NCBI GenBank assembly: GCA_001897795.1 | Contig: MKUL01000037.1 | Span: 186,001-250,000 of the forward strand | Source of the DNA: Alphaproteobacteria bacterium 41-28 | GTDB taxonomy: Bacteria; Pseudomonadota; Alphaproteobacteria; UBA9655 | Direction: 5' to 3' | DNA length: 64,000 nucleotides | Part shown: in pieces, positions 7,427 through 14,899 of the stretch | How the letters are laid out: every line of letters starts with the position of its first letter | Position numbering within the stretch: the stretch's first letter is position 1 | Notes under the pieces: model-generated | What the model was told of the DNA's origin: nothing | Databases searched by the model: none | What the model saw: the letters and a program-made list of their open reading frames with translations, nothing else | Position numbers and translations under genes: made by a program

Positions 7427-9364
7427 CTATTCCGATAGCCATTCTTGAAATTCTTCAGAGTACTTATCTTTTAGGGCACCCCATATAGGCTCGTATTCTT
7501 TGGTAGGGGCGTAATTTATATGTCTCATCAATCGATCGATGGACGAAGCAGAAGCTCCCTCTGTGCCCTGCAATTTGGCTGCAATTGTACGTTTATTCTC
7601 TTTTTTTTCGCACAAATAAGATAAAAAATTAAAAAGATTTGTACGATTATAGGAGTCCTTAGGATTTCTTATAACAGGTTGTTGGATAGGACGTTGTTGA
7701 GCATAAACATTTACAGGAGGAATTTGTGGAGGAAAATTAGCCACATGAAATACCGGCCTCCCAGCAGAATTTTGAGGTACTTGCATAGATGTTGTTCCTG
7801 AAGGCGTTATTGTTAGTCTAGATTGTGTCCTAACTGGTAGAGGAACAGGTTGAAGGGAGACAGGAAAAGGATGAGAGTTTATTATTGCAGTTGAGTTCTG
7901 TTCTCCTTGAATATTTGGCGTACTTGGATTCGTTAAGGTCGTTGTAGATTCTTTATTAATCGATGAAAGGATGGGCTGGTGAGCTGGGTGAGGTAAAGTA
8001 GGTACTCTCCTGACTAAATTTTGTGTCCCTGATAGGCTTGTAAGTGTTGAAGGAACTGCATTTGGGACAGAGCCTTTATTCATTGAAGGAAATGGACAAA
8101 GCTGAGAAGTTGTTTCCAAACTTTGGTTCAGCTGCGTACCTTGCATTTGTATTGTTTGGGGAGGGGCTATAGCGGTTGTAGGCTGTCTCTTAGCTAACGA
8201 GAAAGTGGGTTGAGGAAGAGCAGGGAAAGTTTGTTCCTCTCTCTTTAAGAACGGAGCCGGAAAGGTTTGTATATTATTTGTTGGAAATAGCATGGGCGCT
8301 GTTGCCTGAGCATCATAGGCTTGTTCTACTAAGTATAGTAATCGCTCTTTGGGCATAGAAGTTAAAGGGATCACATTTAAAGCTAACGTCAACTGCTTTT
8401 CAGGTGTTTCTTCTAATCCCCCAAAAATGACCTGTACTGTTTTAACTTTCTCTTTTAGAGGAGCATTAAAAAGTTTAGGACCTTTTCTTGGAAAACCTTG
8501 GATATCCAAAGGACACATTTGGCATTGTGCCATTCCCTTATCCATCATACGATAAGCCAATTTATAAACAGCCTGAGGCCTATCTCGAAGATATCTATTT
8601 ATTAAGGTTGCGGTTAGATTAACTTCTGGAGTGCCTATTCTTTTCATTTCCTGAATTGCTTCCCAAATTTTACCTTCGTTAAGGAAATTCCTCATAATAT
8701 TTGGTGCTGTACGTGGTTTTTTTTCTTGTTTTGTTTGAGTTAACCAAAGATATTTCCTCCCCCAATCTTCAAAAACACCATCAAGACCATTATCTCCTCC
8801 ATATTTTGAAGGATGTTGGGTATACCCGAAAGATAACATGGTTAAGGTGGTCGCTAATTCACCCAAAGCACCTTTATAGGCGTTAGAAAGAGATTCAAGA
8901 GTTCTAATACCTTTGTCACCTTCTCTGTCTATTGGAAAATTAGCACCTGCAGCCTCTTTTTTCTTAGGCTTAGGTAAAATAGCTTCAATTTCTTGGGGAG
9001 ATTTTATAGTAATTTGCTGAGAAGAGTATATATTATAGGAAGCACATGGCATTTGTTGCAAATTTTGATCAACAGAGATAACCTTTTTTGAGCGAACAAT
9101 CATAGCTTCTTGAGGGGAGTCGCTTTGTACTTGGATGTTACCTGGTGAAGCAAAGGATAAAACATAGCCATTCAACCGTTCATTTAAGACTTGGCTAACT
9201 TCCTTATATAGAAGAAGTTGCTGTGTTCTTGTATTGAGTGCAACAATACGTGTTTTTCCATTTGAAATATCCTCAAAATCTACGACAATAAATCCTTTTG
9301 AAGATGTTAAAGAAAAAATAAAGAAAGCTAAAAGGGAGAAGAATAATTTAATTTTATTTGTCAT
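7427..9364 (-). CDS. Large exported protein with a PD-(D/E)XK-like motif
   Basis: 645 residues. An N-terminal signal peptide (KIKLFFSLLAFFIFSLTSSKG) is followed by a compact region. Residues 163-212 (YKGALGEL..., DNGLDGVFEDWGRKY, LWLTQTKQ) show the order E169, D195, Q210-x-K212. This is the layout of restriction-endonuclease-fold nucleases, in which the usual ExK is replaced by QxK as in Mrr-type enzymes and some polymorphic toxins. A Pro/Gln/Thr-rich low-complexity stretch (about 360-570) and a charged C-terminus (FLSYLCEKKENK...) follow. It is the last intact cargo of the tRNA-Ser element. Function as a secreted nuclease toxin or effector is inference; no family name is assigned. Confidence 0.7.
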   Translation of the reverse strand: MTNKIKLFFSLLAFFIFSLTSSKGFIVVDFEDISNGKTRIVALNTRTQQLLLYKEVSQVLNERLNGYVLSFASPGNIQVQSDSPQEAMIVRSKKVISVDQNLQQMPCASYNIYSSQQITIKSPQEIEAILPKPKKKEAAGANFPIDREGDKGIRTLESLSNAYKGALGELATTLTMLSFGYTQHPSKYGGDNGLDGVFEDWGRKYLWLTQTKQEKKPRTAPNIMRNFLNEGKIWEAIQEMKRIGTPEVNLTATLINRYLRDRPQAVYKLAYRMMDKGMAQCQMCPLDIQGFPRKGPKLFNAPLKEKVKTVQVIFGGLEETPEKQLTLALNVIPLTSMPKERLLYLVEQAYDAQATAPMLFPTNNIQTFPAPFLKREEQTFPALPQPTFSLAKRQPTTAIAPPQTIQMQGTQLNQSLETTSQLCPFPSMNKGSVPNAVPSTLTSLSGTQNLVRRVPTLPHPAHQPILSSINKESTTTLTNPSTPNIQGEQNSTAIINSHPFPVSLQPVPLPVRTQSRLTITPSGTTSMQVPQNSAGRPVFHVANFPPQIPPVNVYAQQRPIQQPVIRNPKDSYNRTNLFNFLSYLCEKKENKRTIAAKLQGTEGASASSIDRLMRHINYAPTKEYEPIWGALKDKYSEEFQEWLSE

Positions 9365-9554
9365 AAAATTTCCTAATTATTTTAAAAAATTTAACAACCA
9401 CTTCTGAGAAGGTTTTGACAATATTAATATTTTTAGGATAAAAATTAACAGCAATCTTGTAAAGAGTAAATACATCTTAAACAAATTTAACATGAATTCG
9501 ACTCTATTCCTCTTAGATTGTTTGCTCTGATATTCTACCAGAAGATTCACGGCT

Positions 9555-9922
9555 ATTGAAAAAAAGAGATTATACTTACTATAAATGGCTGAAGGCTTAT
9601 GGAGAAATGAAGGTTGATCAAGCAAAACGCTTGAAAGAGCTGGAGCGAGAAAATATTCGGCTTAAAAGAGCTATTGCTGATTCGACTTTGGACAAACTTA
9701 CTTTAAAGGAAGTAGCTGAGGGAAACTTTTAAGCACCGAATGACAGAAGAGCTGTGCTATTACAGCTCAGCAAAAACTGGGAATTTCTCAGCGCCGTGTA
9801 TGCCAGGCCGTGGGAATTAATCGTTCGGTGCTCAGATATGAACCCAAAAGAAAAGATGAGGCTGCTTTAAGGGTAGATCTTATCCACCTAGCAAGCCAAT
9901 ATGGGAGATATGGCTATCGTCC
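9555..9922 (+). pseudogene. IS3-family (IS407-like) transposase remnant
   Basis: An OrfA C-terminal part is readable (KWLKAYGEMKVDQAKRLKEL, ERENIRLKRAIAD...TLKEVAEGNF, stop 9730-9732). An OrfB N-terminal part follows (AITAQQKLGISQRRVCQAVG, INRSVLRYEPKRKDEAALRV, SQYGRYGYR). The OrfB start is frameshifted and the sequence breaks off after RYGYR near 9920. Terminal repeats were not found. The 9365-9554 stretch upstream is A+T-rich with nothing recognisable. The piece lies inside the tRNA-Ser element. Confidence 0.85.
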
Positions 9923-10283
9923 CATACTCACTTTCCATACCGGTACAGTTCTCAGAGGCTTGGAGGAGGCAACGCCTCCTGGCTACCCGGCGTCATCATA
10001 AGTGGTTCCTAACATTGGGAATAGAATTGACCTCTAACTAATGCATTCACTGGCGCTTGCAAATTGTCTCAGAGCTTTCATGTGATGTTGCGCTTGACAA
10101 AATAGGACTGATGAGAAACAAAAAGATATGCAGACTATGTAAAAGACAGGGTAGGGTTCAAGAGACACTTGGAGAAAAAAAACAGTAACAAACCTGTATA
10201 AGCAGCAGCAAAGAATTCGAGACAATCTGTTGATTTTATTGCTATAATTTGTTGACATTTGCTGTCAATTAAACATTCCAACA

Positions 10284-10344
10284 GTCTCGAAAACCGTTGT
10301 GCGTGTAAGCGTACCGTGGGTTCGAATCCCACTCCATCCGCCAG
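10284..10344 (+). repeat. Right attachment-site repeat: tRNA-Ser 3' fragment
   Basis: Sixty of 61 bases match 5026-5086, from the anticodon loop to one base past CCA. The single difference is A at 10336 for C at 5078, which falls in the acceptor stem. The 5' half of the tRNA is absent, so it cannot be a functional tRNA gene. Confidence 0.9.
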
Positions 10345-10707
10345 CCTTCGCTGCTTCGCAGCTACGGCTGGCAAGCCAAAAGAAAGATAAGCAGCGAATG
10401 CTGCCCGACGAAGCCTTGGCGTAGGCGGGCTAAAATAATGTCCGTTCCGGATACATAGGTAAACTTTATACCGGAGACATAAGCAACTGTTTCCCTAGAT
10501 TCCGAATCCTAAGCCTCTCCATCACTCACCCAAATAGGCTCGTGAAGAAGCCCAAGACCTGAAATGATGAGGGTTATTTAAAAATAATTCACCGCAGTAA
10601 AATTTACTTTCCGTAATATATACCCAGAACAACAAATTTAACTCCATTTAACGATATCTTAAATATTATAAAACTAAGATGATAAGGAGAAGAATAAGGA
10701 GGCAAAA
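10345..10707. repeat. Intergenic palindromes and an IS-end-like motif
   Basis: Directly after the tRNA fragment lie palindromic pieces (GCCTTCGCTGCTTCGCAGC and GCCCGACGAAGCCTTGGCGT). At 10440-10486 a motif starting TGTCCGTTCCGGATACATAGG and ending CCGGAGACATAAGCAAC follows; it recurs, inverted, at 20022-20071. Such TGTCCGTT...CATAGGTAA ends resemble IS termini, but no transposase is attached. The remaining 200 bases before the next gene are A+T-rich without recognisable content. Confidence 0.55.
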
Positions 10708-11370
10708 ATGAAAATTAAACCCAATTATATAATTTTATCTGCATTATCATTTGCTTTATTCACAGCATCCCCCGCCAAAGCAGAGCCTTTTACAATAGCA
10801 GCAGTAGGCGCCTTTTTAATCCCTATCTTAAAACCTATAGCTGAAGAAACGGTTGGGAAGGCTACTAAAGCAATAATTGATGCAACAGCAAAGTTAGGCA
10901 AAAAAAGTACTCAATGTAGCCTTTGCAATCTCCCCGGGGCTTGCTCAACGGGATCCGCTTTGAGTCTCTGTAAGGCTCGTTGCCAAGAAGTAGTGCAAAT
11001 GGGAGGCTACGAAATACGCATAAGATTTGGTGAAGGCTGGGGGAGTTTAGCTGGCTGTCTTAAAAAAGGAGTCGCAGCTGGGCTTCAAGCGCCCAGTGGA
11101 AAAAACAACAAGCTTTCAATTGCCGTATACTCTCAATTTGATCTAGATCAGTTGACAGAACTCATACGCTCTAAAGTAGCAGCAGAACAGATCGTTAGTT
11201 CAGCTGGCTCAGTTGCATTAAAAGAGATAAAAAAAGAGTATCCTGATGCATCAAGAGAGCAAATTCAAGCATTAGTTCAGAGAACTGTTAAAGAATCTAA
11301 GGTTGCCGCTGAAAAAATTAGAGCCGGAATAGAACATAACGTAATAACAGGAGTGTATGGTAATCAGTAA
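10708..11370 (+). CDS. Exported hypothetical protein with a Cys cluster
   Basis: 220 residues with a clear signal peptide ending SPAKA/EPF near residue 25. The next segment (FTIAAVGAFLIPILKPI) is hydrophobic. A cysteine cluster (C-x2-C-x4-C-x8-C-x3-C, from QCSLCNLPGAC to CKARC) lies at about residues 72-93 and may be disulfide-bonded in the periplasm. The C-terminal third is helical and charged. RBS AAGGAGGC precedes the ATG and a terminator follows. I do not recognise the family. It lies just outside the decayed tRNA-Ser element. Confidence 0.75.
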   Translation: MKIKPNYIILSALSFALFTASPAKAEPFTIAAVGAFLIPILKPIAEETVGKATKAIIDATAKLGKKSTQCSLCNLPGACSTGSALSLCKARCQEVVQMGGYEIRIRFGEGWGSLAGCLKKGVAAGLQAPSGKNNKLSIAVYSQFDLDQLTELIRSKVAAEQIVSSAGSVALKEIKKEYPDASREQIQALVQRTVKESKVAAEKIRAGIEHNVITGVYGNQ

Positions 11371-11399
11371 AAGAGAGTCCGTATAGACTTATAACATCT

Positions 11400-11437
11400 G
11401 TGGCTTTTGCTTCTGCAAAAGCCACTTTTCTTTTTTG
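11400..11437 (+). terminator. Rho-independent terminator
   Basis: Stem GTGGCTTTTGC pairs with GCAAAAGCCAC across loop TTCT, followed by TTTTCTTTTTT. It ends the transcript of the Cys-cluster protein. Confidence 0.9.
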
Positions 11438-11517
11438 CAGCTACGTCGTGACATCTGACCAAAGCTCGCATAAAATGCAAAGCGAAGTCACACAAATATA
11501 AAGCAAAGACGAACTTC

Positions 11518-11964
11518 ATGATGAAACTCTTCTGGAAAATCAGAAACATTTTTCTCTCTCTTTTCTCTTTAAAAACGGTAGGAGCACGAGCCCTTGTCCT
11601 TCAAAAGGATCACATTTTATTGGTTAAACATACATATCTAGCAGGATGGTACACGATTGGAGGTGGCGTTGACGCAGGCGAGTCAGGACTCCAAGCTCTC
11701 ATACGAGAGCTTAAGGAAGAAGTGGGGGTTATCCTCCAGGAATCCCCTTCCATTTTGGGATTTTATCATAACCGTTATGAAAAACGAGATGACTACGTGA
11801 TTGTTTATGTTTGCAAGAAATTTGAAAAAGAGGAAGTTACCTCAAAAGAAATTTCTGAAGCTCGATGGTTTCCTTTAAATGCTTTGCCCCCCGACATTTC
11901 ACCCTCGACAAAAAGGCGCATCGAAGAATACCTAGGGCTGCGTTCCTTAAGTGATGTGTGGTAA
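11518..11964 (+). CDS. NUDIX hydrolase
   Basis: 148 residues with a perfect Nudix box, G-x5-E-x7-R-E-L-x-E-E-x-G-V (GGVDAGESGLQALIRELKEE then VGV), centred near residue 63. The enzyme hydrolyses nucleoside diphosphate-linked compounds with Mg2+ bound by the box glutamates; the substrate cannot be told. The N-terminal stretch (FWKIRNIFLSLFSLKTVGAR) is basic and somewhat hydrophobic. Two adjacent ATGs (11518, 11521) are possible starts; there is no strong Shine-Dalgarno. Confidence 0.9.
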   Translation: MMKLFWKIRNIFLSLFSLKTVGARALVLQKDHILLVKHTYLAGWYTIGGGVDAGESGLQALIRELKEEVGVILQESPSILGFYHNRYEKRDDYVIVYVCKKFEKEEVTSKEISEARWFPLNALPPDISPSTKRRIEEYLGLRSLSDVW

Positions 11965-11991
11965 GGAAGAGAATTCTTTTCCATAGACTTT

Positions 11992-12102
11992 AAGCGTTTT
12001 TCATGAGAAACTCATTTTATAAGCGTTTTTCACGAAACATAAGTGCTTTTCATGGAAACTAAAAAAAATAAACAAATTTCGGGAGATGTAAGCGTTTTTC
12101 AT
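11992..12102 (+). promoter_or_regulatory. Four AAGCGTTTTTCAT repeats at the fic start
   Basis: AAGCGTTTTTCAT occurs at 11992-12004 and 12090-12102, with close variants at 12021-12033 (ending CAC) and 12041-12053 (AAGTGCTTTTCAT). Starts are 29, 20 and 49 bases apart; the last copy lies within the coding start of the Fic gene, and the third ends at its ATG. The arrangement looks like operator half-sites for an autoregulated gene; the regulator is unknown. Confidence 0.55.
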
Positions 12103-13605
12103 AGACGTCCCCTTCCTGACCAAACTGCCTACTTAGCAGGTTATGCTGCCCTCATTGATTTTTATGACCTGCAAGTCCCCTTACCTGAAAAAATGGCAGC
12201 CATCAGTTCTCAGCACAAGCAATATACGACTGAAGGTTGGTCAATTTACACCCTTCGTCATAAACCAGAAGCTACACTTCAGGGACAATTAGTCTTTGCC
12301 CTCAAATATGAAGGAGTAGATTTGGCTATACTCCACGCACTTTTTAATAAAATCCACGCTAAAGAAATTGAGAGTTGGGTAAAATCGGAACCTGTAGGTA
12401 GCTATAGTCGACGGATTTGGTTTTTTTATGAATGGTTAACGGAAAAAACCTTAAATCTTCCAGATGCTGAAACGGGGAATTTTGTTGAAGCACTTGATTC
12501 TACTCAACAATACTCAGGTCCTTCGAAAATTTCTAAACGTCATCGAGTTCGTAATAACCTTCCCGGCGTTCCTGATTTTTGTCCTTTGGTAAGGCGAACT
12601 GAAAAACTCGAAAGTTTTATAGCTATGCATTTGGATCAGCTAGCTCAAAAGAAAATGGGGAAGTTTCATCCGGACGTTCTTGCGAGAGCTGCTGCTTTTC
12701 TATTGCTTAAAGATTCTCGAGCTTCCTTTGCAATCGAGGGAGAACGCCCTGGGAAAAATCGAGCTGAACGCTGGGGTAGGGCCATTTCCCAAGCGGGGTT
12801 TTATCCTCTTTCTCTCAAAGAGTTTATACGCCTTCAGAAGATTGTCATCGAGGATCAACGTTTTGTTCCGATGGGTTTACGTAAAGAGGGCGGGTTTATC
12901 GGCGTTCATGAACGATTAACAGGTACACCACTACCAGATCATATATCGGCAAAATGGGAGGATTTACCTCGCCTACTCGAGGGTATAATCGCAACAGATC
13001 AACGTTTTAAAGGGAATGGATTTGATCCTGTTATCCTTGCAGCCGTGATTTCTTTCGGGTTTGTTTTTATACATCCTTTCGCTGATAGAAATGGTCGTAT
13101 CCAGCGGTATCTCATCCATCACGTTTTGTCAGAGCATGGATTCACTCCAAAAGGAGTTGTTTTCCCAATATCAGCAGTTATCCTTGAACGCATTGATGAA
13201 TATAGGCGTATCCTTGAGTCTTATTCCCGGCCCCGCTTAGAGTTCATTAAATGGCGTCCCACAAAATCTGGAAATGTGGAGGTGCTGAATGATACGATAG
13301 ATCTCTACCGTTATTTCGATGCCACTCTCCTTGCTGAATTTCTTTATGATTGCGTTCGTCAAACCGTAGAAAAAACCCTTCCAAATGAAATTTCCTATCT
13401 TGAACAATATGATCTAATGAAAACTGCTATACATGAACTTTTTGATATGCCAGATCACACAGTAGATTTGCTAATTCGCTTTCTACAACAGAACAACGGC
13501 GTCCTCTCCCAACGCGCCAAAGAAAAGGAGTTTAAGGCCCTGACCTCTAAAGAATGTCGTCAGCTGGAAAAACTATATAAGAAAATCTTCCTTGAACCGA
13601 CGTAA
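12052..13605 (+). CDS. Fic-domain AMP-transferase (class II, self-inhibited)
   Basis: About 517 residues. The Fic core HPFADRNGRIQR has catalytic His341 and the anion-binding N-G-R; the canonical G before NGR is R here. An inhibitory-helix motif S-F-A-I-E-G (Ser225, Glu229, Gly230) precedes the core, as in class II Fic proteins whose Glu blocks ATP binding. Fic enzymes transfer AMP or other phosphate-containing groups to protein hydroxyls. The N-terminal 200 residues carry a Fic-associated region (DQTAYLAGYAALIDFY...) and the C-terminus looks like a winged-helix regulatory part. Start chosen at ATG 12052; a GTG nine bases upstream is also possible. The 3' end overlaps the convergent DUF2608 gene by 33 bases. 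Confidence 0.9.
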   Translation: METKKNKQISGDVSVFHRRPLPDQTAYLAGYAALIDFYDLQVPLPEKMAAISSQHKQYTTEGWSIYTLRHKPEATLQGQLVFALKYEGVDLAILHALFNKIHAKEIESWVKSEPVGSYSRRIWFFYEWLTEKTLNLPDAETGNFVEALDSTQQYSGPSKISKRHRVRNNLPGVPDFCPLVRRTEKLESFIAMHLDQLAQKKMGKFHPDVLARAAAFLLLKDSRASFAIEGERPGKNRAERWGRAISQAGFYPLSLKEFIRLQKIVIEDQRFVPMGLRKEGGFIGVHERLTGTPLPDHISAKWEDLPRLLEGIIATDQRFKGNGFDPVILAAVISFGFVFIHPFADRNGRIQRYLIHHVLSEHGFTPKGVVFPISAVILERIDEYRRILESYSRPRLEFIKWRPTKSGNVEVLNDTIDLYRYFDATLLAEFLYDCVRQTVEKTLPNEISYLEQYDLMKTAIHELFDMPDHTVDLLIRFLQQNNGVLSQRAKEKEFKALTSKECRQLEKLYKKIFLEPT

Positions 13606-14391
13606 CGCCTGCTCAGCCTCCTCATCCTCAAGCCACTTGGCATGCTCGAGAAGGGTCTGCTTTTGAAACTCAGCAATGTCATGGTCGGGTTCTCCTAGAA
13701 TAAGCTCAGTTCCTTTAAAGAGAATTCCCAAAAAGGGGATGGACTGTCGGTTACATTCTTCAATAGCATCCTGAAGGTATTCAGGTCGATCATCAATCAG
13801 AACAATTTGAGAGGGCCTTTCCGTTTTCAAAAAGGCGCGGATAATATCGCTTTTATTAAAAGATCCTGTAATGAAGATGCCTTTATAAAAGCTTGCTGGA
13901 TAAGGCTTTGAAGGCTCTGAAACAAGTGTGACTTCTGAAACTCCATGAAAAAGAGGGGTAAAAGAAATTCCCTTTCCCTTTAATTCCTCATATCGCCATT
14001 TCTCCATGGAAGGAATTGCTCCTATGGATCCTGTTTCCATTTTTGTAAGGGCATAGACAGGATAAACGGTTTTTAAGGTGTTAATGAAATCCGGCCAATC
14101 TTCGGACACAAGGATCGTTTTTCTTTGTAACCGCCAATGGCTCAAGATTTCTTCAAAGTTCCTATATTTCTCTCGATTCCTTTTAAGATCGTCAATGAGA
14201 AAGCGATAGGGACTTGAGGCATGAAAAAACTTAGATTTTGGTGTAATCAACGTGTCATCGACATCAATAAAGATGACCGCATTTTCGTCAATCTTTGAAA
14301 GAGCCTTTTGGACCTCAGGAACAGTGTAAGCTGTAACGATTTTCTCTTGACCATTTAGAGCAACAGCAGGGGTTCTTAAAGACATCAACAA
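13573..14391 (-). CDS. DUF2608 family HAD-like phosphatase
   Basis: 272 residues. HAD motif I is DVDDTLITP (about residue 43), motif II/III equivalents are TGSFNKSD, and motif IV is VLIDDRPEYL. The spacing and the conserved SEPSKPYPASFYKGIFITG region match DUF2608, found mostly in Legionella, Rickettsia-like and other host-associated bacteria, often as exported proteins. A short hydrophobic start (MSLRTPAVALNG) might be the end of a degenerate signal peptide. The substrate is unknown. It overlaps fic tail-to-tail. Confidence 0.8.
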   Translation of the reverse strand: MLMSLRTPAVALNGQEKIVTAYTVPEVQKALSKIDENAVIFIDVDDTLITPKSKFFHASSPYRFLIDDLKRNREKYRNFEEILSHWRLQRKTILVSEDWPDFINTLKTVYPVYALTKMETGSIGAIPSMEKWRYEELKGKGISFTPLFHGVSEVTLVSEPSKPYPASFYKGIFITGSFNKSDIIRAFLKTERPSQIVLIDDRPEYLQDAIEECNRQSIPFLGILFKGTELILGEPDHDIAEFQKQTLLEHAKWLEDEEAEQALRRFKEDFLI

Positions 14392-14423
14392 AATTCCTTT
14401 CAGCTAATAATTTACGTAGACCC

Positions 14424-14609
14424 TTAGGTCTCTAAGGGACATTCTCCCAAAGAAACGGCACAATTCTGCGTTTGGTAGTATTCAATTGTCTTTTTGGCAA
14501 GGCTTAAATACTCAGCTTCATTAAAATGTTCGATAGGATCTAAAGGAACAAAAATGCCATTCGGTGTTCTTGCATCCGAATCAGATGGTAAGCTGTTAGA
14601 TTTTAGCAT
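14424..14609 (-). CDS. Small hypothetical protein
   Basis: 61 residues, beginning MLKSNSLPSDSDARTPNG. It has a good Shine-Dalgarno AAGGAGAA just before the ATG on the minus strand. Acidic and hydrophilic, with a helical stretch FNEAEYLSLAKKTIEYYQ; no family recognised. It lies 32 bases upstream of the DUF2608 gene in the same direction and could be co-transcribed with it, or be a remnant of a larger protein. Confidence 0.45.
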   Translation of the reverse strand: MLKSNSLPSDSDARTPNGIFVPLDPIEHFNEAEYLSLAKKTIEYYQTQNCAVSLGECPLET

Positions 14610-14670
14610 TTCTCCTTGTTCCTCGAGTTTTTATAGCTAGCCAAAGTTAGCCATTTGACCGACTTAAATC

Positions 14671-14799
14671 AATGCTCGAATGATTCTTTATCGGATTATT
14701 CCTTTTCTTAAAAAACACCACCCTGACGTTATTTTATTACAAGAAGTGTTACTGAAAGATATACACTTTTTTGCTTTGTTCTCTAAAGGAAAACATTAG
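14671..14799 (+). pseudogene. Endonuclease/exonuclease/phosphatase family fragment
   Basis: The frame reads NARMILYRIIPFLKKHHPDV then ILLQEVLLKDI and ends at TAG. This matches residues about 20-47 of the complete EEP protein at 22367-23128 (DRVIPFLKTQQADVILLQEV, FVKDI). Only this N-terminal snippet remains, so a second paralogue once existed here. The rest of 14610-14899 is A+T-rich and apparently holds only the promoter of the next gene. Confidence 0.7.
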
Positions 14800-14899
14800 T
14801 TACCTTTTTTTGAACCGTAAAATTTTTCATCCTTGACTTTAAAACAGGATTTATATATTAAAAATTAATTAGGTTATGATATAAAAAGGTGGTAAAAAA

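Larger units (their letters stand above)
5026..10344. mobile_element. Decayed integrative element in the tRNA-Ser gene
   Basis: The 3' 61 bases of tRNA-Ser plus the next base (5026-5086) recur in the same orientation at 10284-10344 with one mismatch. This is the classical footprint of tyrosine-recombinase integration at a tRNA 3' end: intact tRNA on one side, 3' fragment on the other. Between them are a secreted GST, a frameshifted traA relaxase start, a frameshifted traD, an exported nuclease-like protein and an IS3-family remnant. No integrase remains. Inference: a heavily degraded conjugative element related to those of Rickettsiales. Confidence 0.8.

Noticed and set aside
10135..10374. 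Minus-strand open frame of 79 codons over the tRNA-Ser fragment
   Set aside because: Its GVGFEPTVRLHAQRFSR part is the antisense of a tRNA, a well-known false gene; no family and no ribosome binding site.
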